A DNA stretch of 7,688 nucleotides from NCBI GenBank assembly GCA_040377825.1, contig JBEINZ010000159.1, forward strand, positions 1-7,688, given 5' to 3'. The notes under the pieces are model-generated. The model worked only from the letters and a program-made list of their open reading frames with translations. It had not been told where the DNA came from and made no database searches. Position numbers and translations under genes: made by a program. Of this stretch, positions 1-5,636 are shown piece by piece. How positions within the stretch are numbered: the stretch's first letter is position 1; every line of letters starts with the position of its first letter. The stretch is from JBEINZ01 sp040377825 (GTDB taxonomy: Bacteria; Pseudomonadota; Alphaproteobacteria; Rhizobiales; Ancalomicrobiaceae).

Positions 1-163
1 TCAGCCGCGCGAAAACATCGGTCTCTTCGGGAAAGCCCGGGACGGAATAATCCGGTCCGCGTACAAACCGCGCGAAAATGTCGAAAAACGCCCAGGCGCC
101 CCAGGAAACCAGCGTCCAAACGGCGACCGCCATCCAGGCGAAGAACCAAACGAGGCTTCTCAA
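1..163 (-). CDS. Small Trp-rich membrane protein, partial (C-terminus outside window)
   Basis: An open frame runs from a TTG at 163 off the left edge, showing 54 residues. Residues about 3-30 form one hydrophobic segment rich in tryptophan and phenylalanine (motifs LVWFFAW and SWGAWAFF), followed by a polar stretch with Arg, Pro and Asp. This looks like one N-terminal transmembrane helix with the rest outside the bilayer; I see no signal-peptidase site. The TTG start is chosen because a purine-rich site (AGGAAAGGGA) lies 7 bases before it. The first in-frame ATG, at 133, would cut the helix in half. The ene-reductase gene ends 67 bases upstream on the same strand, so the two may be co-transcribed. 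I do not recognise the family and assign no function. An unrelated membrane protein or a chance frame remains possible, but the composition and the ribosome binding site favour a real gene. Confidence 0.6.
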   Translation of the reverse strand, partial: MRSLVWFFAWMAVAVWTLVSWGAWAFFDIFARFVRGPDYSVPGFPEETDVFARL

Positions 164-170
164 GACGACT

Positions 171-180
171 TCCCTTTCCT
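171..180 (-). promoter_or_regulatory. Ribosome binding site supporting a TTG start
   Basis: The minus strand reads AGGAAAGGGA, 7 bases upstream of the TTG at 163-161. This spacing is what selects the TTG over the in-frame ATG at 133. Confidence 0.5.
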
Positions 181-230
181 CAAATGCCGGATCAAGTCTT
201 AGACGGAAGGTGGTAACGCCGGCCAGCGGT

Positions 231-1340
231 TCAAGAGCGCTTCAAGGCCGCGCCCGGCCAGAGCTTCGGCGCGACGCGGGCGTAGGGCGCGGGTAGCGCG
301 ATCTCGGCGCCAAGTTCCGTGGCCGCATGATAGCCCCAACGGGGATCGTCGAGGATGCCACGCGCGATCGCTACCTGATCAGCTCGACCCTCGGCAATGA
401 CAGCCTCTGCCGCCGACGGGGTCACGATCATGCCGACCGCCTGCGTGAGGATGCCGACCTCGCGCTTGACCCGCTCGGCGAACGGCACCTGATAGTTCGG
501 GCCGACCGGCACCCGCACGCCCGGCGCGCCTCCGCCTGACGAAACACAGACATAGTCAAGGCCCGCCTCCTTGAGGGCGCGTGCCAAGACCACTGCGTCA
601 TCGGGCGTAACGCCGTCGTCGCGCCAGTCCGTGCCGGTAATCCGTGCGCCAAGCGCCACCGTGCCCGAAGGCACCACGGCTCGAACAGCGCGCGCGATCT
701 CAAGCAGCAGACGCATGCGGCCGTCGAGATCGCGGCCATAAGCATCGTCCCGGCGGTTCGAGATCGGCGAAAAGAACGAATGCAGCAGGTAGCCATGCGC
801 CATATGCAGTTCGATCAGGTCGAGCCCGATACGGTGAGATCGGATCGCGGCGGCGACAAAGGCATCGCGGATGCGAACCATCCCCACTTCGTCGAGCGCG
901 GCGGGGATCTGCCAACCGTTGTCGAAAGCGATCGCGGAGGGACCGACGACCGGCCATGGATCCTGATCCGGGCCGAGCGGGGCGCCACCCTCCCAGGGCC
1001 GTTGGTTTGAGGCCTTGCGGCCCGCATGGGCGAGTTGAATTCCGAACTTGGTGCCGGCCGGCGCAAAGGCGCGCGCGGAGGCGACCACGTCTCGCAAGCG
1101 TCGCTCATTGCTGTCCGAGTAAAGCCCGAGACACCCATGCGTGATCCGGCCGATCCGCTCCACGGCGGTCGCTTCCAAAATCACCAATCCCGCGCCGGAC
1201 ATGGCAAGCGCGGGTATATGCGCAGCATGCCAATCGGTCGCCGACCCGTCGTCGGCGGAGTACTGACACATCGGCGATACGACAATGCGGTTCGGCACGC
1301 GGATTGGGCCGACGTTGAGCGGCGAGAAGAGCTGTGACAT
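231..1340 (-). CDS. Old Yellow Enzyme family NADH:flavin oxidoreductase (YqjM/XenA-like ene-reductase)
   Basis: The 369-residue protein is an FMN-dependent TIM-barrel flavoenzyme. Such enzymes use NAD(P)H to reduce the C=C bond of alpha,beta-unsaturated carbonyls, nitro compounds and similar electrophiles in the cytoplasm. Its features match the YqjM/XenA (thermophilic-like) class: SPMCQYSA near residue 25, giving the redox-tuning Cys25 and Tyr27; QLAHAGRK at 102-109; ELHMAHGYLLH at 177-187, with the substrate-binding His179 and His182 and Tyr184; SNRRDDAYG at 194-202; and a C-terminal phosphate-binding ARGILDDP at 326-333. The frame is open upstream to 1589, but those 83 residues do not resemble the family. 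The Met at 1340 gives the typical N-terminus (MSQLFSPLNVGPIRVPNRIV). No strong Shine-Dalgarno precedes it. It probably serves in electrophile detoxification; the natural substrate is unknown. The membrane-protein gene follows after 67 bases. Confidence 0.93.
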   Translation of the reverse strand: MSQLFSPLNVGPIRVPNRIVVSPMCQYSADDGSATDWHAAHIPALAMSGAGLVILEATAVERIGRITHGCLGLYSDSNERRLRDVVASARAFAPAGTKFGIQLAHAGRKASNQRPWEGGAPLGPDQDPWPVVGPSAIAFDNGWQIPAALDEVGMVRIRDAFVAAAIRSHRIGLDLIELHMAHGYLLHSFFSPISNRRDDAYGRDLDGRMRLLLEIARAVRAVVPSGTVALGARITGTDWRDDGVTPDDAVVLARALKEAGLDYVCVSSGGGAPGVRVPVGPNYQVPFAERVKREVGILTQAVGMIVTPSAAEAVIAEGRADQVAIARGILDDPRWGYHAATELGAEIALPAPYARVAPKLWPGAALKRS

Positions 1341-1368
1341 GGATCGTCCAGGGCAAACTTCGGTGCCG

Positions 1369-1399
1369 ACATAGGGGCGCAAGGGCTGCTGAAGGTCAA
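1369..1399 (-). promoter_or_regulatory. Weak candidate housekeeping promoter for the ene-reductase gene
   Basis: The minus strand has TTGACC (1399-1394) and CTATGT (1374-1369), resembling the alphaproteobacterial CTTGAC / CTATAT consensus. The 19-base spacer is longer than the usual 16-18. It sits about 30 bases before the ATG at 1340. This is a weak call from sequence alone. Confidence 0.22.
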
Positions 1400-1558
1400 G
1401 CGGGACAACCGGCCGAACGGCGCCCTGCGCGCGGGGCCATTTACCCCGATGCGGAGCGATGCTGTGCGCCCACAAAATTCTGCGTCCACGAGATGTGGCG
1501 CTGGGATGCGATGATCGATAAGCCTCTGCAAGACAGTAAAACTTGCTCGCAGAAGCGA

Positions 1559-1596
1559 CGCGTGATTGATCTCCCCGCGGGTCGATCAATCACGCG
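1559..1596. repeat. 38-base imperfect palindrome
   Basis: The arms CGCGTGATTGATC (1559-1571) and GATCAATCACGCG (1584-1596) are perfect 13-base reverse complements. The 12 bases between them contain CCCGCGGG (1574-1581), itself a palindrome on exactly the same centre, so only two symmetric pairs mismatch. The symmetry extends weakly outward to about 1555-1600. It lies 92 bases past the KGG stop and 219 bases before the ene-reductase ATG. It could be a hairpin terminator for the KGG transcript, though no T-run follows directly (GTTTTACTG comes some 20 bases later). It could also be an operator for a dimeric or tetrameric repressor, or one copy of a dispersed genomic repeat. The structure is certain; the role is not. 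Confidence 0.85.
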
Positions 1597-1687
1597 ATGC
1601 AGGGCCATTACAAACACTTTTGATCTGGCCAAAAATCTAACCGACTATTCTACGGTAGCGAAACCATCGGAAACTGCACTTTCACCA

Positions 1688-2344
1688 TTACCGATGTGTC
1701 GTCTGCTCGCCTTTGCCGGACATATCGCGGCGGCTTTTTGGAGACGATGCCATGTCGCTCTCGCTGTCGTCGCCTGATTTGGAGGATTGAACCTCCTTTT
1801 TCGCCTTGCTGTCGGGGCCAAGATGTTCCTTTGCATGGCCAGCTTCCGGATCGCCGTGCGAAGCCTGGGCGCCCTTGCCAGCGGACTGACCCCCGGCCTT
1901 CGACGATTCGGCTCCCTCTACCGATTGATCGTGTTCGGCCTCCGGCTTCTGACTCATTTTCTTCGGGCTACTGTACGTCTCGCCATGCTCCTTGGCTTGG
2001 CCTTTGGACGAAGACTCCAATTCGTCTTCGGAGCCCGACTTGCCCTTCTTTGCACCGCTCACGGATTCACCGTCCGAGCGAGCGGATTCACGACCACTGT
2101 GCGATGCCTGTCCACCTTTACGACCGGCCTCTGCCGCGAGCGCATGGTCGCGCGAGAAGCTACGCTTTTCATCCGGTACGTTCTGCCCACCTTTACGGCC
2201 GGCCTCTGCCGCGAGGGCGTGGTCTTGAGAAAAACTGCGCTTCTCGTCGGGCATGCTCTGCCCACCCTTGCGCGCAATCTCACGCTGCTTTTGCTCGTCC
2301 ATCGCCGCGAATCCGCGATTGGAACTGCCTTTGTTTTCCGCCAT
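1688..2344 (-). CDS. KGG-repeat stress protein with long hydrophilic tail
   Basis: The 218-residue protein has three exact RKGGQ motifs at residues 25-29, 50-54 and 75-79, a 25-residue period. It matches the KGG (stress-induced, GsiB/YciG/ConF-like) repeat family, a cytoplasmic group of unknown mechanism linked to starvation, desiccation and general stress. Between motifs the repeat reads PDEKRSFS-DHALAAEAG. From about residue 80 on it is almost entirely Ser, Lys, Glu, Gly, Asp, Gln and His with hardly any bulky hydrophobics, so it is probably disordered and LEA/hydrophilin-like. The tail shows degenerate echoes (SKAGGQ at 149; AKEH at 117 and 171; SSP at 125 and 200). Two ATGs stand in tandem at 2347 and 2344; the second lies 7 bases from AGGAG and is preferred. 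The frame continues upstream to 2491, but the EcfG promoter lies inside that extension, so it is not used. Known single-domain KGG proteins are far shorter. Confidence 0.9.
   Translation of the reverse strand: MAENKGSSNRGFAAMDEQKQREIARKGGQSMPDEKRSFSQDHALAAEAGRKGGQNVPDEKRSFSRDHALAAEAGRKGGQASHSGRESARSDGESVSGAKKGKSGSEDELESSSKGQAKEHGETYSSPKKMSQKPEAEHDQSVEGAESSKAGGQSAGKGAQASHGDPEAGHAKEHLGPDSKAKKEVQSSKSGDDSESDMASSPKSRRDMSGKGEQTTHR
2108..2257 (-). repeat. Two tandem 75-base repeats coding KGG units
   Basis: Units 2183-2257 and 2108-2182 each encode 25 residues ending in AAEAGRKGGQ. They are in frame, clearly similar at the DNA level, and diverged mostly at scattered single bases, as expected from an internal duplication kept under protein-level selection. 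The first RKGGQ, at residues 25-29, is preceded by a different sequence. Confidence 0.88.
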
Positions 2345-2351
2345 CATACTT

Positions 2352-2356
2352 CTCCT
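2352..2356 (-). promoter_or_regulatory. Ribosome binding site choosing the KGG start
   Basis: AGGAG on the minus strand lies 4 bases before the ATG at 2347 and 7 before the ATG at 2344. The spacing favours the second ATG, although either gives essentially the same protein. Confidence 0.7.
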
Positions 2357-2398
2357 GGGAGACCCAACTACGAACTCGTTAACCGAGCCCGTGGAGTC

Positions 2399-2423
2399 AA
2401 CGGATGGCGCAAAGCATTGTTCC
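2399..2423 (-). promoter_or_regulatory. EcfG-type general stress promoter for the KGG gene
   Basis: The minus strand carries GGAAC (2423-2419), exactly 16 bases, then CGTT (2402-2399). This is an exact match to the GGAAC-N16/17-CGTT consensus of the alphaproteobacterial sigma factor EcfG, which is released by the PhyR/NepR partner switch under stress. The -10 element ends 54 bases before the KGG start codon, leaving room for a short leader with the AGGAG site. The stress-type protein downstream supports the call. Confidence 0.82.
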
Positions 2424-2565
2424 ATATAGGTAATTGCTAAGCTCACGCCTGCCGCATCGCGCCCGCGAAGCATCGAAGTGTATGATTGCATTCATGGATG
2501 TTAGCAGGCGGTAACGACGCAGCGGCGACTAGTCCCGAATTTTTCAACGATTGCCATAAGAACCT

Positions 2566-2877
2566 TCAGGCCTTCGGCTTTGCGACCCTTGAGCGTCGTG
2601 GCCTGGAAGCCGCCGCTTTTTCGTCGAGCGAAACCGCCACGTCGGACAGGTCTTTGGCGGGCTTCGGCGATTTAGGAGACGGGTCGCTTATCGACCGGCC
2701 GCGCTCGGCTTTCGGCTTTGCGGGTTTATTCATTGGCGCCAATGCCGCCACGGCGTCCTCCGCATCGATCGCGGCTTCGGCCGTTTCCCAATGGTCCCGA
2801 GATCTTCCTTCTGGCGAACCTTCGTCCAGCCAAATCTGATGCGCGCGCTGGCGGATACGTTGCTCCCGATCGTCCAT
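2566..2877 (-). CDS. DUF2934 family small protein
   Basis: The 103-residue protein begins with a DUF2934-type domain at about residues 3-40: REQRIRQRAHQIWLDEG, then an EGR...HW..AE stretch. The rest is a Lys/Pro/Ala/Ser-rich basic tail (PAKPKAERGR; PKSPKPAKD; PRRSRVAKPKA) that is probably disordered. The family is common in alphaproteobacteria and its biochemical role is unknown; a cytoplasmic location is likely because no signal or membrane segment is seen. GGGAG lies 6 bases before the ATG at 2877. The KGG gene follows after 221 bases on the same strand with its own promoter, so the two need not be an operon, but both resemble stress-related small proteins. The basic tail could bind nucleic acid or an acidic partner; that is only a guess. 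Confidence 0.88.
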   Translation of the reverse strand: MDDREQRIRQRAHQIWLDEGSPEGRSRDHWETAEAAIDAEDAVAALAPMNKPAKPKAERGRSISDPSPKSPKPAKDLSDVAVSLDEKAAASRPRRSRVAKPKA

Positions 2878-2903
2878 TCGATTCTCCCGTCAGATGGCGT
2901 TCG

Positions 2904-2928
2904 AACGCATGACTCATCGGCTCGTTAA
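2904..2928 (-). promoter_or_regulatory. Degenerate EcfG-like promoter upstream of DUF2934 gene
   Basis: The minus strand reads TTAAC-N16-CGTT. The -10 element and spacing match EcfG promoters, but only three of the five -35 bases match GGAAC. It ends 26 bases before the ATG at 2877. The match is weak and is offered because the neighbouring gene has a perfect site. Confidence 0.25.
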
Positions 2929-2965
2929 GACTGTGGTGTCCGGACGTGTTTTGCAATGCCTTGCT

Positions 2966-3004
2966 TCAGATAGAAACAGCCCCGCGATGGCGCAAACGCG
3001 GGGC
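2966..3004 (-). terminator. Intrinsic terminator after metY
   Basis: On the minus strand GCCCCGCG (3004-2997) pairs perfectly with CGCGGGGC (2986-2979) across a 10-base loop, followed at once by the T-rich TGTTTCTATCT. It begins 27 bases past the metY stop codon and precedes the DUF2934 gene, so it separates the methionine gene from the stress block. Confidence 0.75.
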
Positions 3005-3030
3005 CGTAAGGATACGGCAAATGGGTTCGT

Positions 3031-4344
3031 TCAGGCGGCCTTCGCGTTCTGGCCACCCGCTGCGACAAGCGCCCGATCGAGATCGGCGAGAATATCGTCA
3101 ATATGCTCGATGCCGACCGACAGACGGATGTAGCCATCCGACACGCCGGACGCGATCCGCTCGTCGGGGGAGAGCTGCGAATGCGTCGTGGAGGCCGGGT
3201 GGATCGCTAGGCTACGGGCGTCACCGATATTGGCGACGTGATAGAACAGCTCCAGCGCATCGATAAAACGCCGACCAGCTTCGCGGCCGCCGGCAAGCTC
3301 GAACCCGACGAGGCCGCCGAGACCCCGCTTCAGGTACTTGTCCGCCCGTGCCCGGGCTTCGCCCGTTTGCTGCGAGGGATGGATGACCTTGATTACGTCC
3401 GGCTGCTTGGCGAGCCACGCCGCGACTTTCGTCGCGTTTTCGAAGTGACGATCAATGCGCAGCGCCAGTGTCTCGATGCCCTGGATTGTGAGGAAGGCAT
3501 TGAACGGCGAAATCGCGGCGCCAAGATCGCGCAGCAAGGTCACGCGGGCCTTCAGAATATAGGCGATAGGACCAAGCGGTTTCACCGCTTGCGACCAGAC
3601 CGCGCCGTGATAGCTCGGATCGGGACGGTTCAGGAGCGGCTGACGATCGGGATACTGCTCCCAATCGAAATTGCCGCCATCCACGATCAGGCCACCGATC
3701 GAGGTGCCATGACCGCCCAGATATTTGGTCGAGGAATACACCACGACCGCGGCGCCGTGCTCGATCGGACGGGCCGAAAGCGGCGCGGCCGTATTGTCGA
3801 CGATCAGAGGGATGCCGAACGACCGTCCGATGGCCGCCACTTCGGCGATCGGGAACACGGTGAGCTTCGGATTGGGCAACGTTTCGGCATAGTAGGCGCG
3901 AGTCTTGTCGTCGGTCGCGCGACGGAAGTTTTCCGGATCGGACGGGTCGACAAAGCGGACTTCGATGCCCTGATCCTTCAGCGTGTTGGCGAAGAGGTTC
4001 CAGGTGCCGCCGTAGAGATCCGTCGAGCTGACGATGTTGTCGCCGGCGCGCGCAACGTTCTGGATCGCGAAGGCAGAGGCCGCTTGGCCGGAGGCAAGCG
4101 CGAGCGCAGCCACGCCGCCCTCGATCGCCGCAACGCGCTTTTCAAGCACATCGGTCGTCGGGTTCATGATGCGCGTGTAAATATTGCCGAGTTCGGCGAG
4201 CGCGAACAGGTTCGCGGCATGCTCGGTGTCGCGGAACTGGTAGGACGTGGTCTGATAGATCGGAACGGCGACCGAACCAGTCGCGGGGTCGGCGCGCCAA
4301 CCGGCATGTAGGGCGAGCGTTTCGGGATTGGCGTGCGACGTCAT
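3031..4344 (-). CDS. metY: O-acetylhomoserine sulfhydrylase (O-acetylhomoserine aminocarboxypropyltransferase)
   Basis: The 437-residue protein is a cytoplasmic PLP enzyme of the Cys/Met metabolism family. It makes homocysteine from O-acetylhomoserine and sulfide (direct sulfhydrylation in methionine synthesis) and has the usual length for MetY. The motifs are in order: GNIYTRIMNPT at 53-63 (Tyr56 and Arg58 contact the PLP phosphate of the partner subunit); ASGQAAS at 84-90; LYGGTWNLF at 110-118; the cofactor-binding VDNTAAP at 182-188; YSSTKYLGGHGTSIGG at 203-218 with Schiff-base Lys207; and near the C-terminus SLAIHPASTTHSQL, typical of the family. AGGAGG lies 5 bases before the ATG. A 240-base spacer with an AT-rich inverted repeat separates it from the SorC gene, and an intrinsic terminator follows, so it is probably a single-gene unit. 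Use of O-succinylhomoserine (MetZ-like) or cystathionine gamma-synthase activity cannot be excluded from sequence alone, but the 50-residue-longer N-terminal half favours MetY. Confidence 0.92.
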   Translation of the reverse strand: MTSHANPETLALHAGWRADPATGSVAVPIYQTTSYQFRDTEHAANLFALAELGNIYTRIMNPTTDVLEKRVAAIEGGVAALALASGQAASAFAIQNVARAGDNIVSSTDLYGGTWNLFANTLKDQGIEVRFVDPSDPENFRRATDDKTRAYYAETLPNPKLTVFPIAEVAAIGRSFGIPLIVDNTAAPLSARPIEHGAAVVVYSSTKYLGGHGTSIGGLIVDGGNFDWEQYPDRQPLLNRPDPSYHGAVWSQAVKPLGPIAYILKARVTLLRDLGAAISPFNAFLTIQGIETLALRIDRHFENATKVAAWLAKQPDVIKVIHPSQQTGEARARADKYLKRGLGGLVGFELAGGREAGRRFIDALELFYHVANIGDARSLAIHPASTTHSQLSPDERIASGVSDGYIRLSVGIEHIDDILADLDRALVAAGGQNAKAA

Positions 4345-4486
4345 GTGTTCCTCCTGATCGAGACTTGCTACGCGTTCGTTGGGGTGTGTTCATTCAGGAT
4401 CGCTTGCGGGCGCCTCCCGGACGGCCCGGATGGAAGCAGAGCCGCGACCGCACGTCGAACCACCAACTGGCGTTTTCAGTCCTTAC

Positions 4487-4500
4487 AATAGAAATCTATT
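4487..4500. repeat. AT-rich inverted repeat upstream of metY (candidate operator)
   Basis: AATAGA (4487-4492) and TCTATT (4495-4500) are perfect reverse complements around AA. The site is far more AT-rich than its surroundings and lies about 143 bases before the metY start. An ATA-N6-TAT core of this kind is compatible with a LysR-type or other dimeric regulator site, or it may overlap the promoter. No regulator is identified. Confidence 0.4.
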
Positions 4501-4584
4501 CTAATGAACCCCGATTTTCAGCCCAGCCATAGAAAAATGATGGCAATGCACCTGATTAGGCGGGCTGGAAGCCTGAAGCCCAGC

Positions 4585-5601
4585 TCATGGTTCGGACCTC
4601 AATGCGGCATAGGCGAGAATGCCCGCCGCGCTTGCCTCGTCGGTCACAAAGACATCGACATAGCCGCCGCTCAGGGCGCCGTGCAAGACGGCGATCTTAT
4701 CTTGACCGCCGGAGGCCAATACGACGGTTGGGATCGACGTAAGGTCGCGCGGCTCGATGGCCAGAACGCGGCGATTGAGCGGATGATCGACGACCTGGCC
4801 GCGATCGTCGATCCAATGGGCACAGATATCGCCCACCGCCCTGGCCGCCGTCAGCGATGCGACATCCGCCTCCTTGATGAGTCCTAGCCGCGCCATCGTT
4901 GCTCCCATGGACAACGCGCCGACCGAAACGAAAGCGAGATCGACTTTACGGGCATGGGCGAACGCATCCTGCACCATGCCCTGCCCGAGCAGAATATTCC
5001 GGATTTCCTCCGTGTCTGGAAACGCGGGCGCGGCGATATAGAGGCACTCGGCGGAAAACAGATCGGCGACGCGCGATGCCGTCTCATAGGAGTTCATGAC
5101 AGATCCGTGCGTCAGCCCGCCAAGCAGCGACACAACTGAAAGCTGTCGCAACGGCCGCGCCTGCATTGCCTGGATGGAGTAGCGCAGCGTCCGCCCCCAG
5201 CCGATGCCGATCGACATGCCATCCTCGAGACGGCTGGAAATAGCCGCGCCCGCCGCTGCCCCGATTACGCGCGGCAGATCGTCCTCCGTCCCCGGCCGAG
5301 GCAAGACGATCGCCTCACGACACCCAAAACGCGCGATCAGCTGCTCCTCAAGAGCAACACAATCGGCGAGCCGACCATTAATGCGGATCTCGACAATGCC
5401 GGCCTCGCGTGCTTCGCCAATCAGCCGATTGACGCGAATGCGGCTGAGCCCCAGTCGTTGGGCGACCTGCTCCTGCGTCATGCCAGCAATGAAATAGAGC
5501 CAGGCGGCGCGCGTGACGAGTTGCGGGTCCGTCCCACCCAACGCCCCCGAAGCCGATGCGGCCGCGACAACCTCGCGAATAGGTCCTTCCGGGCGGTCCA
5601 T
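4585..5601 (-). CDS. SorC-family sugar-binding transcriptional regulator
   Basis: The 338-residue cytoplasmic regulator has an N-terminal helix-turn-helix at about residues 28-66 (GMTQEQVAQRLGLSRIRVNRL) and a C-terminal sugar-phosphate-binding domain from about residue 80 to the end. Family hallmarks are GIGWGRTL at 132-139, LLGGL at 159-163, VGDICAHWID at 256-265, and VLASGGQDKIAVLHGAL followed by VDVFVTDEASA at the C-terminus. SorC proteins are usually tetrameric, and their DNA binding changes with a phosphorylated sugar or polyol; they normally control the operon they sit in. AGGAGG lies 4 bases before the ATG at 5601. The gene starts 35 bases after the stop of the GpsA-like dehydrogenase gene, so it is probably the last gene of that operon and senses the substrate or product of that enzyme. 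The length is normal and nothing appears broken. Confidence 0.93.
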   Translation of the reverse strand: MDRPEGPIREVVAAASASGALGGTDPQLVTRAAWLYFIAGMTQEQVAQRLGLSRIRVNRLIGEAREAGIVEIRINGRLADCVALEEQLIARFGCREAIVLPRPGTEDDLPRVIGAAAGAAISSRLEDGMSIGIGWGRTLRYSIQAMQARPLRQLSVVSLLGGLTHGSVMNSYETASRVADLFSAECLYIAAPAFPDTEEIRNILLGQGMVQDAFAHARKVDLAFVSVGALSMGATMARLGLIKEADVASLTAARAVGDICAHWIDDRGQVVDHPLNRRVLAIEPRDLTSIPTVVLASGGQDKIAVLHGALSGGYVDVFVTDEASAAGILAYAALRSEP

Positions 5602-5636
5602 TGGGCCTCCTCACTCGGGAGACGGCGGCGCGCCGA

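Larger units (their letters stand above)
1341..1687. other. 347-base intergenic region between KGG gene and ene-reductase gene
   Basis: I see no convincing gene here. It holds the 38-base palindrome described separately and a weak sigma-70-like pair near the ene-reductase start. Short frames cross it on both strands, but they lack ribosome binding sites and family-like sequence. Confidence 0.6.

Noticed and set aside
1341..1589. 83-residue N-terminal extension of the ene-reductase
   Set aside because: The family N-terminus begins at the Met at 1340. The extension is unlike any flavoenzyme sequence and starts inside the palindrome.
1696..2440. Two overlapping plus-strand open frames opposite the KGG gene
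   Set aside because: Both are open because the KGG gene has strongly biased codon content. The minus strand has an exact repeat family match, a ribosome binding site and an EcfG promoter.
2345..2491. N-terminal extension of the KGG protein to 2491
   Set aside because: The EcfG promoter lies inside it, and the AGGAG site marks the ATGs at 2347 and 2344.
3238..4311. Long plus-strand open frame (357 codons) opposite metY
   Set aside because: It mirrors a gene with clear PLP-enzyme motifs. Its own translation is Arg/Gly/Asp-rich with no family-like sequence, as expected of an antisense frame in GC-rich DNA.
4345..4486. SAM-II or SAM/SAH riboswitch before metY
   Set aside because: GTTGGTGGTT resembles the SAM-II opening (GTGGTGATTTG), but the required TTGCAGCCAC and GCTAAA elements are missing, and the SAM/SAH core is not seen. 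A covariance search would settle it.
4562..4584. Hairpin just after the SorC stop codon
   Set aside because: The stem is only 5 base pairs, can be drawn in two ways, and no T-run follows on the minus strand, so it is not supported as a terminator.
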